Source of the DNA: Desulfopila_A sp964446655
GTDB lineage: Bacteria; Desulfobacterota; Desulfobulbia; Desulfobulbales; Desulfocapsaceae
Length of the DNA: 64,000 nt
Assembly (NCBI GenBank): GCA_964446655.1
Contig: CAYUPL010000007.1
Location: forward strand, 26,999 to 90,998
Reading direction: 5' to 3'
The notes under the pieces were generated by a model. It ran no database searches, was not told the origin of the DNA, and saw only the letters and a list, made by a program, of their open reading frames with translations. How positions within the stretch are numbered: the first letter of the stretch is position 1; each line of letters starts with the position of its first letter. The translations under genes were made by a program, and so were the position numbers. This document shows, one piece after another, positions 8,114-17,703 of the stretch.

Positions 8114-9430
8114 TTATTTCTTTTCGAATATGTCCGCGACTCTGTCCTGTAAAACAGTGATGGTATCGCTCTTTTTGGCGGTATTGGCGTACATGTCCCG
8201 CGCTTTATCGCGGCACCGGCTGCAACCACTGAACGGCAGACAAAAACCATGCAGATGCTGATGCAAGCCTTCCGCCACCACTTCGGAAAAACCCGGACAC
8301 CGGTCACAAAGGTGATACACTCTGGTCTCTCCCACCTGAAAACCGGTGGTATCATAAAAAATCCGTTTCCTCTCGACAACAGTCTGTTTGCCGGCATACT
8401 CTTTTTTCATGTCGTGTCTTCTGTCGAACAATTCCACTGCCTGGCCGCAGAGGCTTTCGATATAGCGGCTCATCTCCGCTTTCTGGATAAAATTCGCCGG
8501 ATTATAGTCCGGCTCGCGGACATGGGAAGTATCCATTCCGGCCATGGCAAGAATGATGCCCAGGTTGGTGTAGGGCAAAGCTCCTTCGATGGCATAGCCG
8601 CCTTCCAGCACACAGATATCAGGGTTGAGATTCCGGTTGAGCCTGGCATATCCCTGGGCGGTGAAATTCATATTGGTGATCGGGTCGGAATAATGGTTGT
8701 CCTGTCCGGCTGAATTGATGATCAGCTCCGGCTGAAACTCATGCAGCAGCGGCAGCACAACCCGCTCCATGACCATGTCGAACCCTTCCTCGGACGTCCC
8801 TGGCGGAAGAGGGATATTGATGTTATATCCCGGTGCGGCGGGCCCGCCCGACTCGTGCAGAAAACCGCTGCCTGGGAAAATGGTGCGGCCGTCCTGGTGC
8901 ATGGAAATAAAAAGGGTATCCGGATCATTGTAGAAGATATCCTGGGTGCCGTCGCCATGATGACAGTCGGTATCCACCACCGCGATTTTTCTGATGCCGT
9001 AATGGCGGCGGATATACTCCACCATGACTGCTTCGATATTGACGACGCAGAAGCCCCGGTCACCGAAAACCGTCTGCATGGCATGATGTCCCGGCGGCCT
9101 GACAACAGCGAAAGACCGCTCCACCTCCTTTTCCATCACCGCCCGTGCCGCCCGGATTGCCCCACCGGTGGAAATAAAATGAGAGGCCGTCAGCAATTCC
9201 GCAGTAGACGGTACACAGAGATGTACCCTGTCGATATCCTTTTCCAGAGCCATCTCGGGATTGAAGAAGAAGATATTTTCCACATCTTCGAGTCCTTCCT
9301 CTATCAACTGATCCTTGGTATAGAGAAGACGCTCCTCCCTCTCCGGATGTGACGGGCTGATGCACCAGTCAAAGGCCGGGAAAAGAACCAGGCCGGTTTT
9401 ACGGGGAGCCTTGGGCATATATGCGGTCAT
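8114..9430 (-). CDS. HDAC-family deacetylase (AcuC/acetylpolyamine amidohydrolase type) with Cys-rich tail
   Basis: This is a 438-residue zinc deacetylase. The histone-deacetylase signature is complete: RPPGHHAM (tandem His), DTDCHHGDGTQDIFYNDP (Asp-His zinc ligands), and an Asp near QDNHYSDP for the third ligand. Bacterial relatives such as AcuC remove acetyl groups from acetyl-CoA synthetase; others act on acetylpolyamines. About 90 residues beyond the catalytic domain carry LCDRCPGF and FCLPFSGCSRCRDKA, two CxxC-type pairs that could bind an extra metal. This tail is unusual. The gene starts 2 bases after the hydantoinase-family gene ends and is followed by MaoC, so the three form an operon convergent with the GNAT fusion. 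Confidence 0.88.
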   Translation of the reverse strand: MTAYMPKAPRKTGLVLFPAFDWCISPSHPEREERLLYTKDQLIEEGLEDVENIFFFNPEMALEKDIDRVHLCVPSTAELLTASHFISTGGAIRAARAVMEKEVERSFAVVRPPGHHAMQTVFGDRGFCVVNIEAVMVEYIRRHYGIRKIAVVDTDCHHGDGTQDIFYNDPDTLFISMHQDGRTIFPGSGFLHESGGPAAPGYNINIPLPPGTSEEGFDMVMERVVLPLLHEFQPELIINSAGQDNHYSDPITNMNFTAQGYARLNRNLNPDICVLEGGYAIEGALPYTNLGIILAMAGMDTSHVREPDYNPANFIQKAEMSRYIESLCGQAVELFDRRHDMKKEYAGKQTVVERKRIFYDTTGFQVGETRVYHLCDRCPGFSEVVAEGLHQHLHGFCLPFSGCSRCRDKARDMYANTAKKSDTITVLQDRVADIFEKK

Positions 9431-9432
9431 AA

Positions 9433-11079
9433 TCAGTCCTCCACCTCGGTCAGTCCAGGGCGAATCTGCGCCTTCAGGCTTATTATCCTGCCCGTTGAAG
9501 CAAAGCCCCGGACAGTCTGCACCTCAAGGCGCTCAAGAAAATCGATTTCAGGAAGGCGTCGCGCGTTCCGGTCATAGACCAGCGTCCGGACGGCATCTTC
9601 CAGGCGCGTCTCCGCCTCCTCCATGTCAAATAATTTACCGATACTCTCCATGGCGGAGATCTCCGGAATGGAGAGCATGCGCAAGTTGGTATCACCATAT
9701 AGACTTGCCTGGACGGTTACTCGGGCCCTGGCCGACCCAACGGCATTGGCAACTTCGTAATCCCGGGGCACAACACAGTTCAGGGCAAAGGTCTCCTGGA
9801 GAATTTCCTGCAGGGCCTTGGCCGGGCCACCGATGGTGATGAGCCGTTCGGGACTGATCTTCTCCCGTTCAAAAAAGGCGGAAACCGTATAGACCGGGCG
9901 ACGGAAGACTTCGAGGATCATCTCGGTCACCACCTGGTGAATGGTTGCCGTAAAACTGCGCAGAAGTTCCGTAGCCGTCTGCTCCGCCGCCTGATCGGGG
10001 CGCAGCAGTTCCATGGCTTCCCTGGCCCGGGAAGTTGAACCTTCCGCGATTGTGCCGAGCACCACCATGGCATCGGTTGGAGTCGGCCGGCTGCCGCCGA
10101 AGGCCATGGGGGAATCTTTCCGTTCCGGACCGATGATAAAATGATCATCCTGCCACACCACCAGGCTGTCGCCGCCAAGGCCGATGCTTTTACTGAGCAA
10201 GGCCCGTATCAGGGTCGGACGACCATCGACCGTGGCGCCATAGGGTTCAAGCAATGGTATACCATCGGCAAAAATGGCGATATCCGTCGTTGTACCGCCA
10301 ATATCAAGAAGAACCGCATCGCCGATCTCTTCGAGCAGGGCCAGGGCGCCCATGACACTGGCCGATGGTCCGGAGTGTATCGACTGACAGGGAAACTCGC
10401 AGCCGACCGCAAAAGGCATGGTGCCGCCATCCGCCTTGAGGATATAGCAGGGGCAGTTGATGCCCAGTCGGGCGAAGCCCTGTTCCATGGCCTTTTTAAA
10501 TTGCAGAAATCTGGACTGTAAAGCACTGTTAAGCCAGGTTGTATACACCCGTCGGGGAAAATTGGGCAAACCCGATATACGGTGTCCCATACTGATATGA
10601 GCAAAGTCATTCTTGACCTGGTCTCTGACCCACAACTCATGCTCGTTATTGCGGTGCGAAAATTTAGTGACGATACCGACAGAGGAAACCTCCCGGCGTC
10701 GCAATTCCAGCACCGCATTTTCAACTTCTTTTTTGTCCGGTCCGCGAATAATCTTGCCGCGATGATCCACCGCCCCTGCAAGAAAATGGAGGTTGTCGCC
10801 ACAGTTAAAAAAATCGGGATTCATGCCGGGACCGGCCTGGACAAACATGCCCACCCTGTCAAAATCCTTATTTATCAGGGCATTGGTGCAAAGGGTTGTA
10901 CTGAGGTTTATCCTTTTCAGCTCACTTGTATCCCCCGGCAAGAGCGCTTCGAGCAGGGTTATGATCGACTCACCGAGATTGTTCTGGTCCACACCGACTT
11001 TTTTTTTGGCTGCAACAACATTGCCCCGCAGAAGAACGCCATCGGCATGGGTACCGCCTACATCTATTCCGATAATCAT
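9433..11079 (-). CDS. Hydantoinase/oxoprolinase-family protein (HyuA type)
   Basis: This is a 548-residue protein with the actin-like ATPase start IGIDVGGTHADGVLL, the family hallmark, and later phosphate-binding segments DIGGTTTDIAIFADG and ITIGGPAKALQE. The family comprises ATP-dependent hydantoinases, 5-oxoprolinases and acetone-carboxylase-type subunits, typically paired with a HyuB partner. No HyuB-like gene is adjacent, so the substrate cannot be assigned; stand-alone members may act as kinases or activators. The ATG at 11079 is preceded by AGGGTGACACA. It is first in the operon with the HDAC-type deacetylase and MaoC hydratase. Confidence 0.85.
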   Translation of the reverse strand: MIIGIDVGGTHADGVLLRGNVVAAKKKVGVDQNNLGESIITLLEALLPGDTSELKRINLSTTLCTNALINKDFDRVGMFVQAGPGMNPDFFNCGDNLHFLAGAVDHRGKIIRGPDKKEVENAVLELRRREVSSVGIVTKFSHRNNEHELWVRDQVKNDFAHISMGHRISGLPNFPRRVYTTWLNSALQSRFLQFKKAMEQGFARLGINCPCYILKADGGTMPFAVGCEFPCQSIHSGPSASVMGALALLEEIGDAVLLDIGGTTTDIAIFADGIPLLEPYGATVDGRPTLIRALLSKSIGLGGDSLVVWQDDHFIIGPERKDSPMAFGGSRPTPTDAMVVLGTIAEGSTSRAREAMELLRPDQAAEQTATELLRSFTATIHQVVTEMILEVFRRPVYTVSAFFEREKISPERLITIGGPAKALQEILQETFALNCVVPRDYEVANAVGSARARVTVQASLYGDTNLRMLSIPEISAMESIGKLFDMEEAETRLEDAVRTLVYDRNARRLPEIDFLERLEVQTVRGFASTGRIISLKAQIRPGLTEVED

Positions 11080-11325
11080 TGTGTCACCCTGTAAAAGTTG
11101 CCGTCAGGATCATCGTGTTCCACAAACTACCATGGAGGGCTGCACCCGTCTTGCCGGTTTGCTACAACCCCCATCCTCGATACTATTCAATATGCCGGGA
11201 AAAACAAAGAATTTTATCAGCCGGAGGAATGATTCTTCTTTGTAGCCCCATGCTCTCTCGATTCTCTCTGCCCCAATAACAGCTAATTGCGGGCGATACG
11301 ACCTGCTCAGATCAATCTTTCCTTG

Positions 11326-14300
11326 TTACGTCGGCACCTGCAGAGCCTCTTGCACGCGCAGGGCCAGCTCACGGCTGGAAAATGGTTTCTGCAGGAAGTG
11401 CACATCTGCATCAAGCACACCATGATGCGCAATAACATTGGCGGTATAACCGGACATAAACAGCGACCTGACTTCCGGATAGATTTTATGTAATTCCTCA
11501 GCCAGTTGACGGCCGTTCATCTCAGGCATAATGACATCGGTGAGAAGCAGATCAATTTCACCTTCATGCTTTTCGGCAAGTTCCAGGGCCTGTTGCGGAC
11601 CCTGTGCCTGAAGCGGTGTATAGCCAAGTTCGCGCAGCATTTTTATAGCCAGACGGAGAATTGATACCTCATCTTCGACAACCAGCACCGTCTCGCCATG
11701 TCCGCGGGGCATTTCATCCTCAACCGTTATTTGAAGCTGGTCGGTGCTACTCCGGTGACGCGGCAAATAGATCTTGAAGGTCGTTCCCCCTCCCAACTCG
11801 CTATAGACATTAATAAAACCGGCGTTCTGCTTAACGATGCCATAGACCGTCGCCAGCCCCAGCCCAGTACCTTTACCACTCTCCTTGGTGGTGAAAAACG
11901 GATCAAATACTCTGTCGAGCGTTGCCCCGTCCATGCCGCAACCGTTGTCGCTGACAGCGAGAAGTACATACTCTCCAGGGATAAACCCATTATGTTCTTT
12001 ACAGTATTTTTCGTCAAAGATAGTGTTGCCGGTTTCGATGGTGACCTTGCCGACATCGGCAATGGCATCCCTGGCATTGACGCAGAGATTGGCAAGAATC
12101 TGATCAAGCTGGGAAGGATCGATATTTACCGCCCACAGACCGGGGCTTGCCCTCCACAGAAGATCAATATCTTCCCCAATGAGCCGACGGAGCATCTTCA
12201 GCATGTTTCCCACGGTATCATTGAGATCAAGCACCTTGGGAGCAATGGTCTGCCGGCGGGCAAAAGCCAGCAGCTGCCGGGTTATGTCGGAGGCTCGGTG
12301 AGCGGCAGCCAGTACTTCTTCAAGATCGTCCCGCCGTGGGTCATCAACAGTAGTTTTGGAAAGAGCCAGTTCAGTAAAGCCCATGATAACGCTGAGCATA
12401 TTGTTATAATCATGAGCCACACCCCCGGCGAGGCGGCCGACGGATTCCATTTTCTGGGCCTGGATCAGTTGAGCCTGGAGTTTTTTCTGTTCCTTTTCTG
12501 CCCGTTTGCGAGCGCTGATATCGACAAGAACGACAAGATTGAGCCCACCGCTGACGGCCAGACGAAACTCAACCTGCCGGACACTGCCGTCTTTACAGGT
12601 CACCGGATACTCCATGGGAGCGCTCTCGGAATGTGTCCTGCGCACGGTATCAACAACCTTCTGCCATTCCCGACGAACACGATCTCGCAGATCTTCTTCC
12701 GGATAGGCCAACGGCCACCACTGTTCCACCGAAGGTATGTCTTCGATGGTGTAACCGAACAGTTCCGTGAATTTGGTGCTGGCAAAAAGCGTCTTCTGCT
12801 TCTCATCAGAGATGATGATACCCACCGGCGCCATCTCGGCAAAGTGGCGGAAGCGGGATTCACTGCGCTGCAGGGCTGCCTCACTCTTTGCGTGTTCTTC
12901 CTCTCTTGCAATAACATGCAGCGCATAGCCTAAGTCACCTGCCATTTCACCAAAGAGGTCACGCTCCTCTTTATCGACAGCCAACTCATCTTCAACGGCC
13001 ACGACAAGATAGCCCAAGGTGCAGCCATCGTAGCGCAATACCGCACAGAGAGACTCCTTTGCAGGACACTCCTGGGCCGTCGGACACGCGACGCAGACGC
13101 CCCGCCGGTCATCAATAAGCACCACCTCATCTTCTTTTACGGCAAGGATGCAGCAGCCGGGAAGAGTTCCCCTCTCTAATAGTCCTGCAAGTCGCTCATT
13201 ACTTGCAGCAAGACCCTCCAGGGACCAGAAGAAGGGCTGGTTCTTCGCATCGACCAGAATTATCATTACCGAAAGATAGCCACGATTGTTAACCAGAAGT
13301 TTACCTGCTTCGCGGATGAGCGTTTCTCTGTCCCGCTCACGGACGATCAGCTGGTTGATATGACGAATTGTGCGCAGCACGCTGTTGAGATGCCGCATCT
13401 GCATTTCGACATGTTTGCGCTCACTGATATCGACCACATTGGTGACAAAATAGAGAGGTTCACCCTGAGCATCCCGTCGTATAACTACGCTGACGTCGGC
13501 CCAGATAGTGCTGCCGTTTTTATGGATATACCGTTTTTCGAAACGGGCCTTATCTTTGCTGCCATTCAGCAGTGGAGCAATTGCCTTTTCCGCGATCGGC
13601 AAATCTTCCGGGGGAGTGATACTCTGCCAGTCTGTATCCTCCAGCTCCACCTGCGTGTAGCCCAGCATCTCGGCGAAGGCCCGATTAACATTGATCTTTC
13701 CGGAAGGCAATGTCAGCGATTTCCCGACATTGGCAGCTTCGAAGATAAATCGGAAACTGTCGGCGCTCTCTTCCACCTCCCGGGTCTTTCTCGCCACCTG
13801 ACGACGGAGCGACCAGGTCCACAGAGCCAGAAGCGCAGATAGTGCCAGCAGCGGCAGCACAGCCATGGCAATATAGCGAAGAATGGCTGGAAAATCGGGC
13901 TGTTTCTCCTCATAGAGCCCCAGCCATTTTTCATGAATACGCCGGTACTCGCCATTTTCCTGAAGAATCCTCAACCCTTCAGTAAACTGCGCCAGCAATG
14001 CGACATTACCTTGGGCAACACCATAGCCGTATTCCCCTGCAAGGAAACTGTGCTTGCCGATGACAAGATTGTCCCAACCGTTTTTTTCAATCAGATACCT
14101 GCTGTTCATTCGAGGCAGCAGGGCACAGTCACTCTCACCTGTAGAGACGGAGTGGAGAACTTCATCCTGAGTCGCAACAACATTCACCCGGTCCCGCAGT
14201 CCGTTTTCCGTTAATATATCGAGCACGACATCACCACGCTGGACAACTATACTTTTATCGGCAAGATCGGCAAAACTTTGCGGCGGACTGCCGCTTTCTC

Positions 14301-15381
14301 CTCGGGTAACGGCAACAAAGTGGGCCAGCAGATGCGACGGAGAAAAATCAAAGCTGCGATCCCTTTCAGGCGAATAAAATATTCCTTCGATAATATCAAT
14401 ATCGCCATTCTGCAAGGCAGCCAAGATGTCGGTCCTCTCCCCCAGGCGAACCTGCACTGCCATATTCATCTCTTCGGCAATGGCACGGGTTAGTTCAACC
14501 GTAAAACCGGCTGGTTTTCCCTGGTCATCCAGATATTCAAAGGGAGGGTAGCGAGAATCACCGCCGACGATAATGGGCCGGTCAGCCGGCAGCTGCATGT
14601 CAGCAAACCATTTGGCATGCAGGCGGCGATAGGTGCCGTCGGCCATCACCAAAGCCAGCCCTTCGTTCAGCAAGGCCAGGGTCTTGCTGTCCCCTTCCCG
14701 AACGGCAAAACAGAAATCCTGACGGAATCCCTCAATGGGGGCCTTGCTAACATGAAGATCGGCCAGGCCCAGCTCCTGTACAAGACGAATAGCGACCAGG
14801 CGCTGGATGACTACGGCATCATGGAGTCCCTGGGAAAGCTCCGTCAATGCTTTTTCAAAAGATGATGTGGTGACGATGGTAATGCCCCGATCCTGGCGGT
14901 GGAGAAACTCCTCGGCATTGTCACCTTCCATAACGGCAACCTGCCGTCCCTTAAGATCGGCCAGGGTATTAATTCCTGAGGTCCCCTTTCTCACAACGAT
15001 AGCACCGTGAAGGGACATATAGGGAAAGGTGAAGTCAAAGAGTTCTTCACGCTCCGGAGTGCGGCCCACCAGGGGCAGGGCCTCTACTTCGCCGCGCTCA
15101 AGCAGACCACGAACTTCCGGCCAGGGACCGGTACGAAAAGTAACATCCCTTTTCATGTGGCCAAGGGTGGCGCGCAACAGCTCGACGGAGAAACCGTCGG
15201 CCAGACCATCGGGTCCAACCATGGAAAAGGGGGGATAGTCTCTTTCGGCAGCAGATTGCAGAGATCCATGAAGCATGCTGCTTTCTTGCGCAGCTGCAGA
15301 CACGGCGGCCATCGTCAGAAAAACGAGAAGCCCGGCCAGAAGGCAAGTTCTTTGTAGAAATGGATAGAAATGCATAATCAT
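11326..15381 (-). CDS. Giant hybrid histidine kinase with two periplasmic SBP domains, PAS, GAF-like, PAS and REC
   Basis: This is a 1351-residue membrane sensor. The order is: a signal segment (about 1-32); two tandem family-3 solute-binding domains (about 36-260 and 265-490, each with an ERxxxFDFxxP(S/Y) segment); a transmembrane helix (about 500-525, MAVLPLLALSALLALWTW); PAS; a GAF-like region with a Cys cluster (GVCVACPTAQECPAKESLC); PAS; a HisKA domain with GVAHDYNNML as the phosphorylated histidine box; a HATPase (FDPFFTTKESGKGTGLGLATVYG); and a C-terminal receiver (LLLTDVIMPEMNGRQL). It probably senses amino acids or similar ligands. It is the last gene of a minus-strand pair with the PocR kinase. 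No Hpt partner is adjacent. Confidence 0.9.
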   Translation of the reverse strand: MIMHFYPFLQRTCLLAGLLVFLTMAAVSAAAQESSMLHGSLQSAAERDYPPFSMVGPDGLADGFSVELLRATLGHMKRDVTFRTGPWPEVRGLLERGEVEALPLVGRTPEREELFDFTFPYMSLHGAIVVRKGTSGINTLADLKGRQVAVMEGDNAEEFLHRQDRGITIVTTSSFEKALTELSQGLHDAVVIQRLVAIRLVQELGLADLHVSKAPIEGFRQDFCFAVREGDSKTLALLNEGLALVMADGTYRRLHAKWFADMQLPADRPIIVGGDSRYPPFEYLDDQGKPAGFTVELTRAIAEEMNMAVQVRLGERTDILAALQNGDIDIIEGIFYSPERDRSFDFSPSHLLAHFVAVTRGESGSPPQSFADLADKSIVVQRGDVVLDILTENGLRDRVNVVATQDEVLHSVSTGESDCALLPRMNSRYLIEKNGWDNLVIGKHSFLAGEYGYGVAQGNVALLAQFTEGLRILQENGEYRRIHEKWLGLYEEKQPDFPAILRYIAMAVLPLLALSALLALWTWSLRRQVARKTREVEESADSFRFIFEAANVGKSLTLPSGKINVNRAFAEMLGYTQVELEDTDWQSITPPEDLPIAEKAIAPLLNGSKDKARFEKRYIHKNGSTIWADVSVVIRRDAQGEPLYFVTNVVDISERKHVEMQMRHLNSVLRTIRHINQLIVRERDRETLIREAGKLLVNNRGYLSVMIILVDAKNQPFFWSLEGLAASNERLAGLLERGTLPGCCILAVKEDEVVLIDDRRGVCVACPTAQECPAKESLCAVLRYDGCTLGYLVVAVEDELAVDKEERDLFGEMAGDLGYALHVIAREEEHAKSEAALQRSESRFRHFAEMAPVGIIISDEKQKTLFASTKFTELFGYTIEDIPSVEQWWPLAYPEEDLRDRVRREWQKVVDTVRRTHSESAPMEYPVTCKDGSVRQVEFRLAVSGGLNLVVLVDISARKRAEKEQKKLQAQLIQAQKMESVGRLAGGVAHDYNNMLSVIMGFTELALSKTTVDDPRRDDLEEVLAAAHRASDITRQLLAFARRQTIAPKVLDLNDTVGNMLKMLRRLIGEDIDLLWRASPGLWAVNIDPSQLDQILANLCVNARDAIADVGKVTIETGNTIFDEKYCKEHNGFIPGEYVLLAVSDNGCGMDGATLDRVFDPFFTTKESGKGTGLGLATVYGIVKQNAGFINVYSELGGGTTFKIYLPRHRSSTDQLQITVEDEMPRGHGETVLVVEDEVSILRLAIKMLRELGYTPLQAQGPQQALELAEKHEGEIDLLLTDVIMPEMNGRQLAEELHKIYPEVRSLFMSGYTANVIAHHGVLDADVHFLQKPFSSRELALRVQEALQVPT

Positions 15382-15433
15382 GGCAAAATATCTTTTAGAG
15401 TAGAGGAATTCAAGAAAAGAACCCCCGTGGCTT

Positions 15434-17332
15434 TCATAGCGGCAGGGTAAGGATAAGATCCGTGCCTTTGCCTTCTTCCGATGTCACACTCAGAGTGCCG
15501 CCATGGCCCTCAACAATAGCTGTGTAGGCCATGGAGAGGCCCTGCCCGGTACCTTTTCCCACGGTTTTGGTGGTAAAAAAAGGATCAAAGATCTTATCGA
15601 GTACTGATTTGGGCATACCGGTACCGGTATCGCTGACGACAACCCTGACGCATTTTGTTTCACGACTCGTTGCAATTGTAATGCGGCCCTTTTCCTCCGG
15701 GCTGTCGGCTGTTGTAGAGGCAATGGCCTGGGCTGCATTGACTATGATATTTAACAAGACCTGTTTGATCTGGCCGGAAAAGACCGACACCGACGGCAGA
15801 TCCTGATCCAGAGCCAGGGAGATGTCGGCGCAATGCTTCCATTCACTGCGTGACACCGTTACCGTGCTCCGGATAAGCTGGTTGATATCTTCCGGGTGTT
15901 TATCCGGACTGCCGGGATGCGAAAATTCTTTCATCGCTTTAACTATGGCGGCAATTCCCTGCAGCCCTCCCAGAGATTCCCTGATCGCCTTGGTCGTTTC
16001 CTCGGTGATAAAGGCAAGATCGATTTCTTCCTCAAAATCCGTCAGTGCCGCAACTTCTTCGGCAAACATCTCTCCTGCAGCAGCGGTGTGGCAAAAGCGA
16101 CGGTATCTCTCATGAAGAGCGAAAAGATCCCGGCAGGCACCCTCCAGGAATTGGGTATTATCGCGGACGTATTGCAGCGGCGTATTGATTTCATGGGCGA
16201 TACCGGCCGCCAGGGTACCGATGGCTTCAAGCTTGCTTGACTGAAGAAGTTGTTGCTCGATGGCCAGTTCCTGGGTGACATCACGTTTGATGCACACATA
16301 ATTGACAATCGCCCCTTCTCTATTTTTAACCGGCGAAATAGTTGCATTCTCCTGATATATCCTTCCTTCCTTGGTCCTGTTGATGAAGCGCCCCAGCCAG
16401 ACATTGCCGCTTGTTATGGTCTGCCACATATCCTGATAAAATTCTCTACCGAGGTGGCCGCTCTGCAGCAGATTCGGGTTTTTACCGACAACCTCGGCAG
16501 CGCTGTATCCGGTTATTGTCGTAAAAGAGGGATTGACGTAAATGATACGGGGTATCGTGTCGGTTATAACCACCGCCTCGGCCGTGTGTTCAATGGCGGT
16601 GATCAGTATTCCCTGCTCTTGCTGAACTCTGTTTTTGCGCCTGATTTCACGACGGAATTCCAGATTGAGGGAGGAGAGCTCAGCGGTCCGTTCCTGCACC
16701 TTTTTTTCCAGTTCTGCCTGATGCTGCTCCAACTCGGTCTGCACCCGGAAGAGTTCGGCTGCCTGCCTTTTCTGCATCAGATTGAGATATCCCATATTTG
16801 AAATCTCATTGGCCATGAGCCATAGGAAGCTGAGGATTTTTTCAAAACGTGCCGCGCTGATTTTAGGCATATCCCGGAAGGCCGCTGCCATTTCTTCCTC
16901 ATCTGCGCCTATTTCACGGGCATAGTCGCGGATATGCTCCTCATCAACATTACCGACATGGTACTGACCAATCATCCAGTTGGCGATATGCACTCCATTG
17001 ACAATAATAGGAGCCGCGGCATCGGTAAAACCGCAGCTCAGGCACGCCTTATGAAAAGGCTGCATCCTTTTGGCAGCCTCAAGGCCAAGTTGCTCACCGG
17101 AAACCATACAGTTGGCAAGGCCCGACTCCGTTGCCCGAACCATGGTACAGACACGTGAGTGGTTGCTTAACCTGGTGATGGGAGTGCCGTCCAATTCAAT
17201 TATGGTTGCTGCCACCTGGCTCGATTCCGCAAAGGTGTCCTGGATCTGCTGCAGTTTATCTAGATCGACCAACTCCGTCAGAGTGAATGCCTCTTTCTTG
17301 ATAGACTCTTTTTCTATTTTCTTTTCTGTCAT
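15434..17332 (-). CDS. PocR-domain PAS histidine kinase
   Basis: This is a 632-residue cytoplasmic sensor kinase. Residues about 15-165 form a PocR ligand-binding domain with its conserved cysteines (VCTMVRATESGLANC and KACLSCGFTDAAAPI). PocR domains are thought to bind small hydrocarbon-type ligands. A coiled coil (about 190-225, QTELEQHQAELEKKVQERT) leads to a PAS domain, then a HisKA domain with AAGIAHEINTPLQYV and a HATPase ending in FDPFFTTKTVGKGTGQGLSMA. It has no receiver domain. It lies 52 bases upstream of the giant hybrid kinase. The HisKA type (HEINTPxQ) matches the kinase at 17704, so the two are related and may share partners. Confidence 0.9.
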   Translation of the reverse strand: MTEKKIEKESIKKEAFTLTELVDLDKLQQIQDTFAESSQVAATIIELDGTPITRLSNHSRVCTMVRATESGLANCMVSGEQLGLEAAKRMQPFHKACLSCGFTDAAAPIIVNGVHIANWMIGQYHVGNVDEEHIRDYAREIGADEEEMAAAFRDMPKISAARFEKILSFLWLMANEISNMGYLNLMQKRQAAELFRVQTELEQHQAELEKKVQERTAELSSLNLEFRREIRRKNRVQQEQGILITAIEHTAEAVVITDTIPRIIYVNPSFTTITGYSAAEVVGKNPNLLQSGHLGREFYQDMWQTITSGNVWLGRFINRTKEGRIYQENATISPVKNREGAIVNYVCIKRDVTQELAIEQQLLQSSKLEAIGTLAAGIAHEINTPLQYVRDNTQFLEGACRDLFALHERYRRFCHTAAAGEMFAEEVAALTDFEEEIDLAFITEETTKAIRESLGGLQGIAAIVKAMKEFSHPGSPDKHPEDINQLIRSTVTVSRSEWKHCADISLALDQDLPSVSVFSGQIKQVLLNIIVNAAQAIASTTADSPEEKGRITIATSRETKCVRVVVSDTGTGMPKSVLDKIFDPFFTTKTVGKGTGQGLSMAYTAIVEGHGGTLSVTSEEGKGTDLILTLPL

Positions 17333-17703
17333 CGCAGCAATTCCTGATCGTTTTTGGCTCTATATGTCGGCGAAGATCAACAGATCTGCTCCTCTCCACC
17401 GCATTAAGTGATTACATGATAGCAGGGCGCCGGTGCTTAATCAAATGCAGGACAACATATTTTCCGTTTTTTTGAGATGACCACAATTGATTGGAAAACT
17501 GACAGAAAACACTTCTTCTGTAGTCTAAAGATTTGATTTTTCGCCTCACTGTTGATAGGATCTGTTACGAACAGATGTTTTTCTCGTCGTTTTCATCGTT
17601 TTGTACCGGCAGCAGAAACTTGTTTTCAATACATTTTTTCTCTCAAACTACGGTGGAAACTTATCGTGCCGGAAGAAAAATCACTTATGAACCGAGGCGC
17701 CAA
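17333..17703. other. Divergent regulatory region between two kinases
   Basis: This is 371 bases between divergent kinase genes. The plus-strand kinase frame is open back to a TTG at 17533, but that part shows no domain and the RBS supports 17704. A perfect dyad lies at 17560-17576 (separate entry). A CAGATCTG palindrome at about 17380-17387 shares AGAT/CTG bases with it. Nothing else was recognised. Confidence 0.5.
17560..17576. promoter_or_regulatory. Perfect dyad ATCTGTT-ACG-AACAGAT, candidate operator
   Basis: Two 7-base arms pair perfectly around a 3-base centre, 128 bases upstream of the REC-PAS-kinase start codon and inside a divergent promoter region. The size and symmetry suit a dimeric regulator; which one is unknown. 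Confidence 0.4.
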
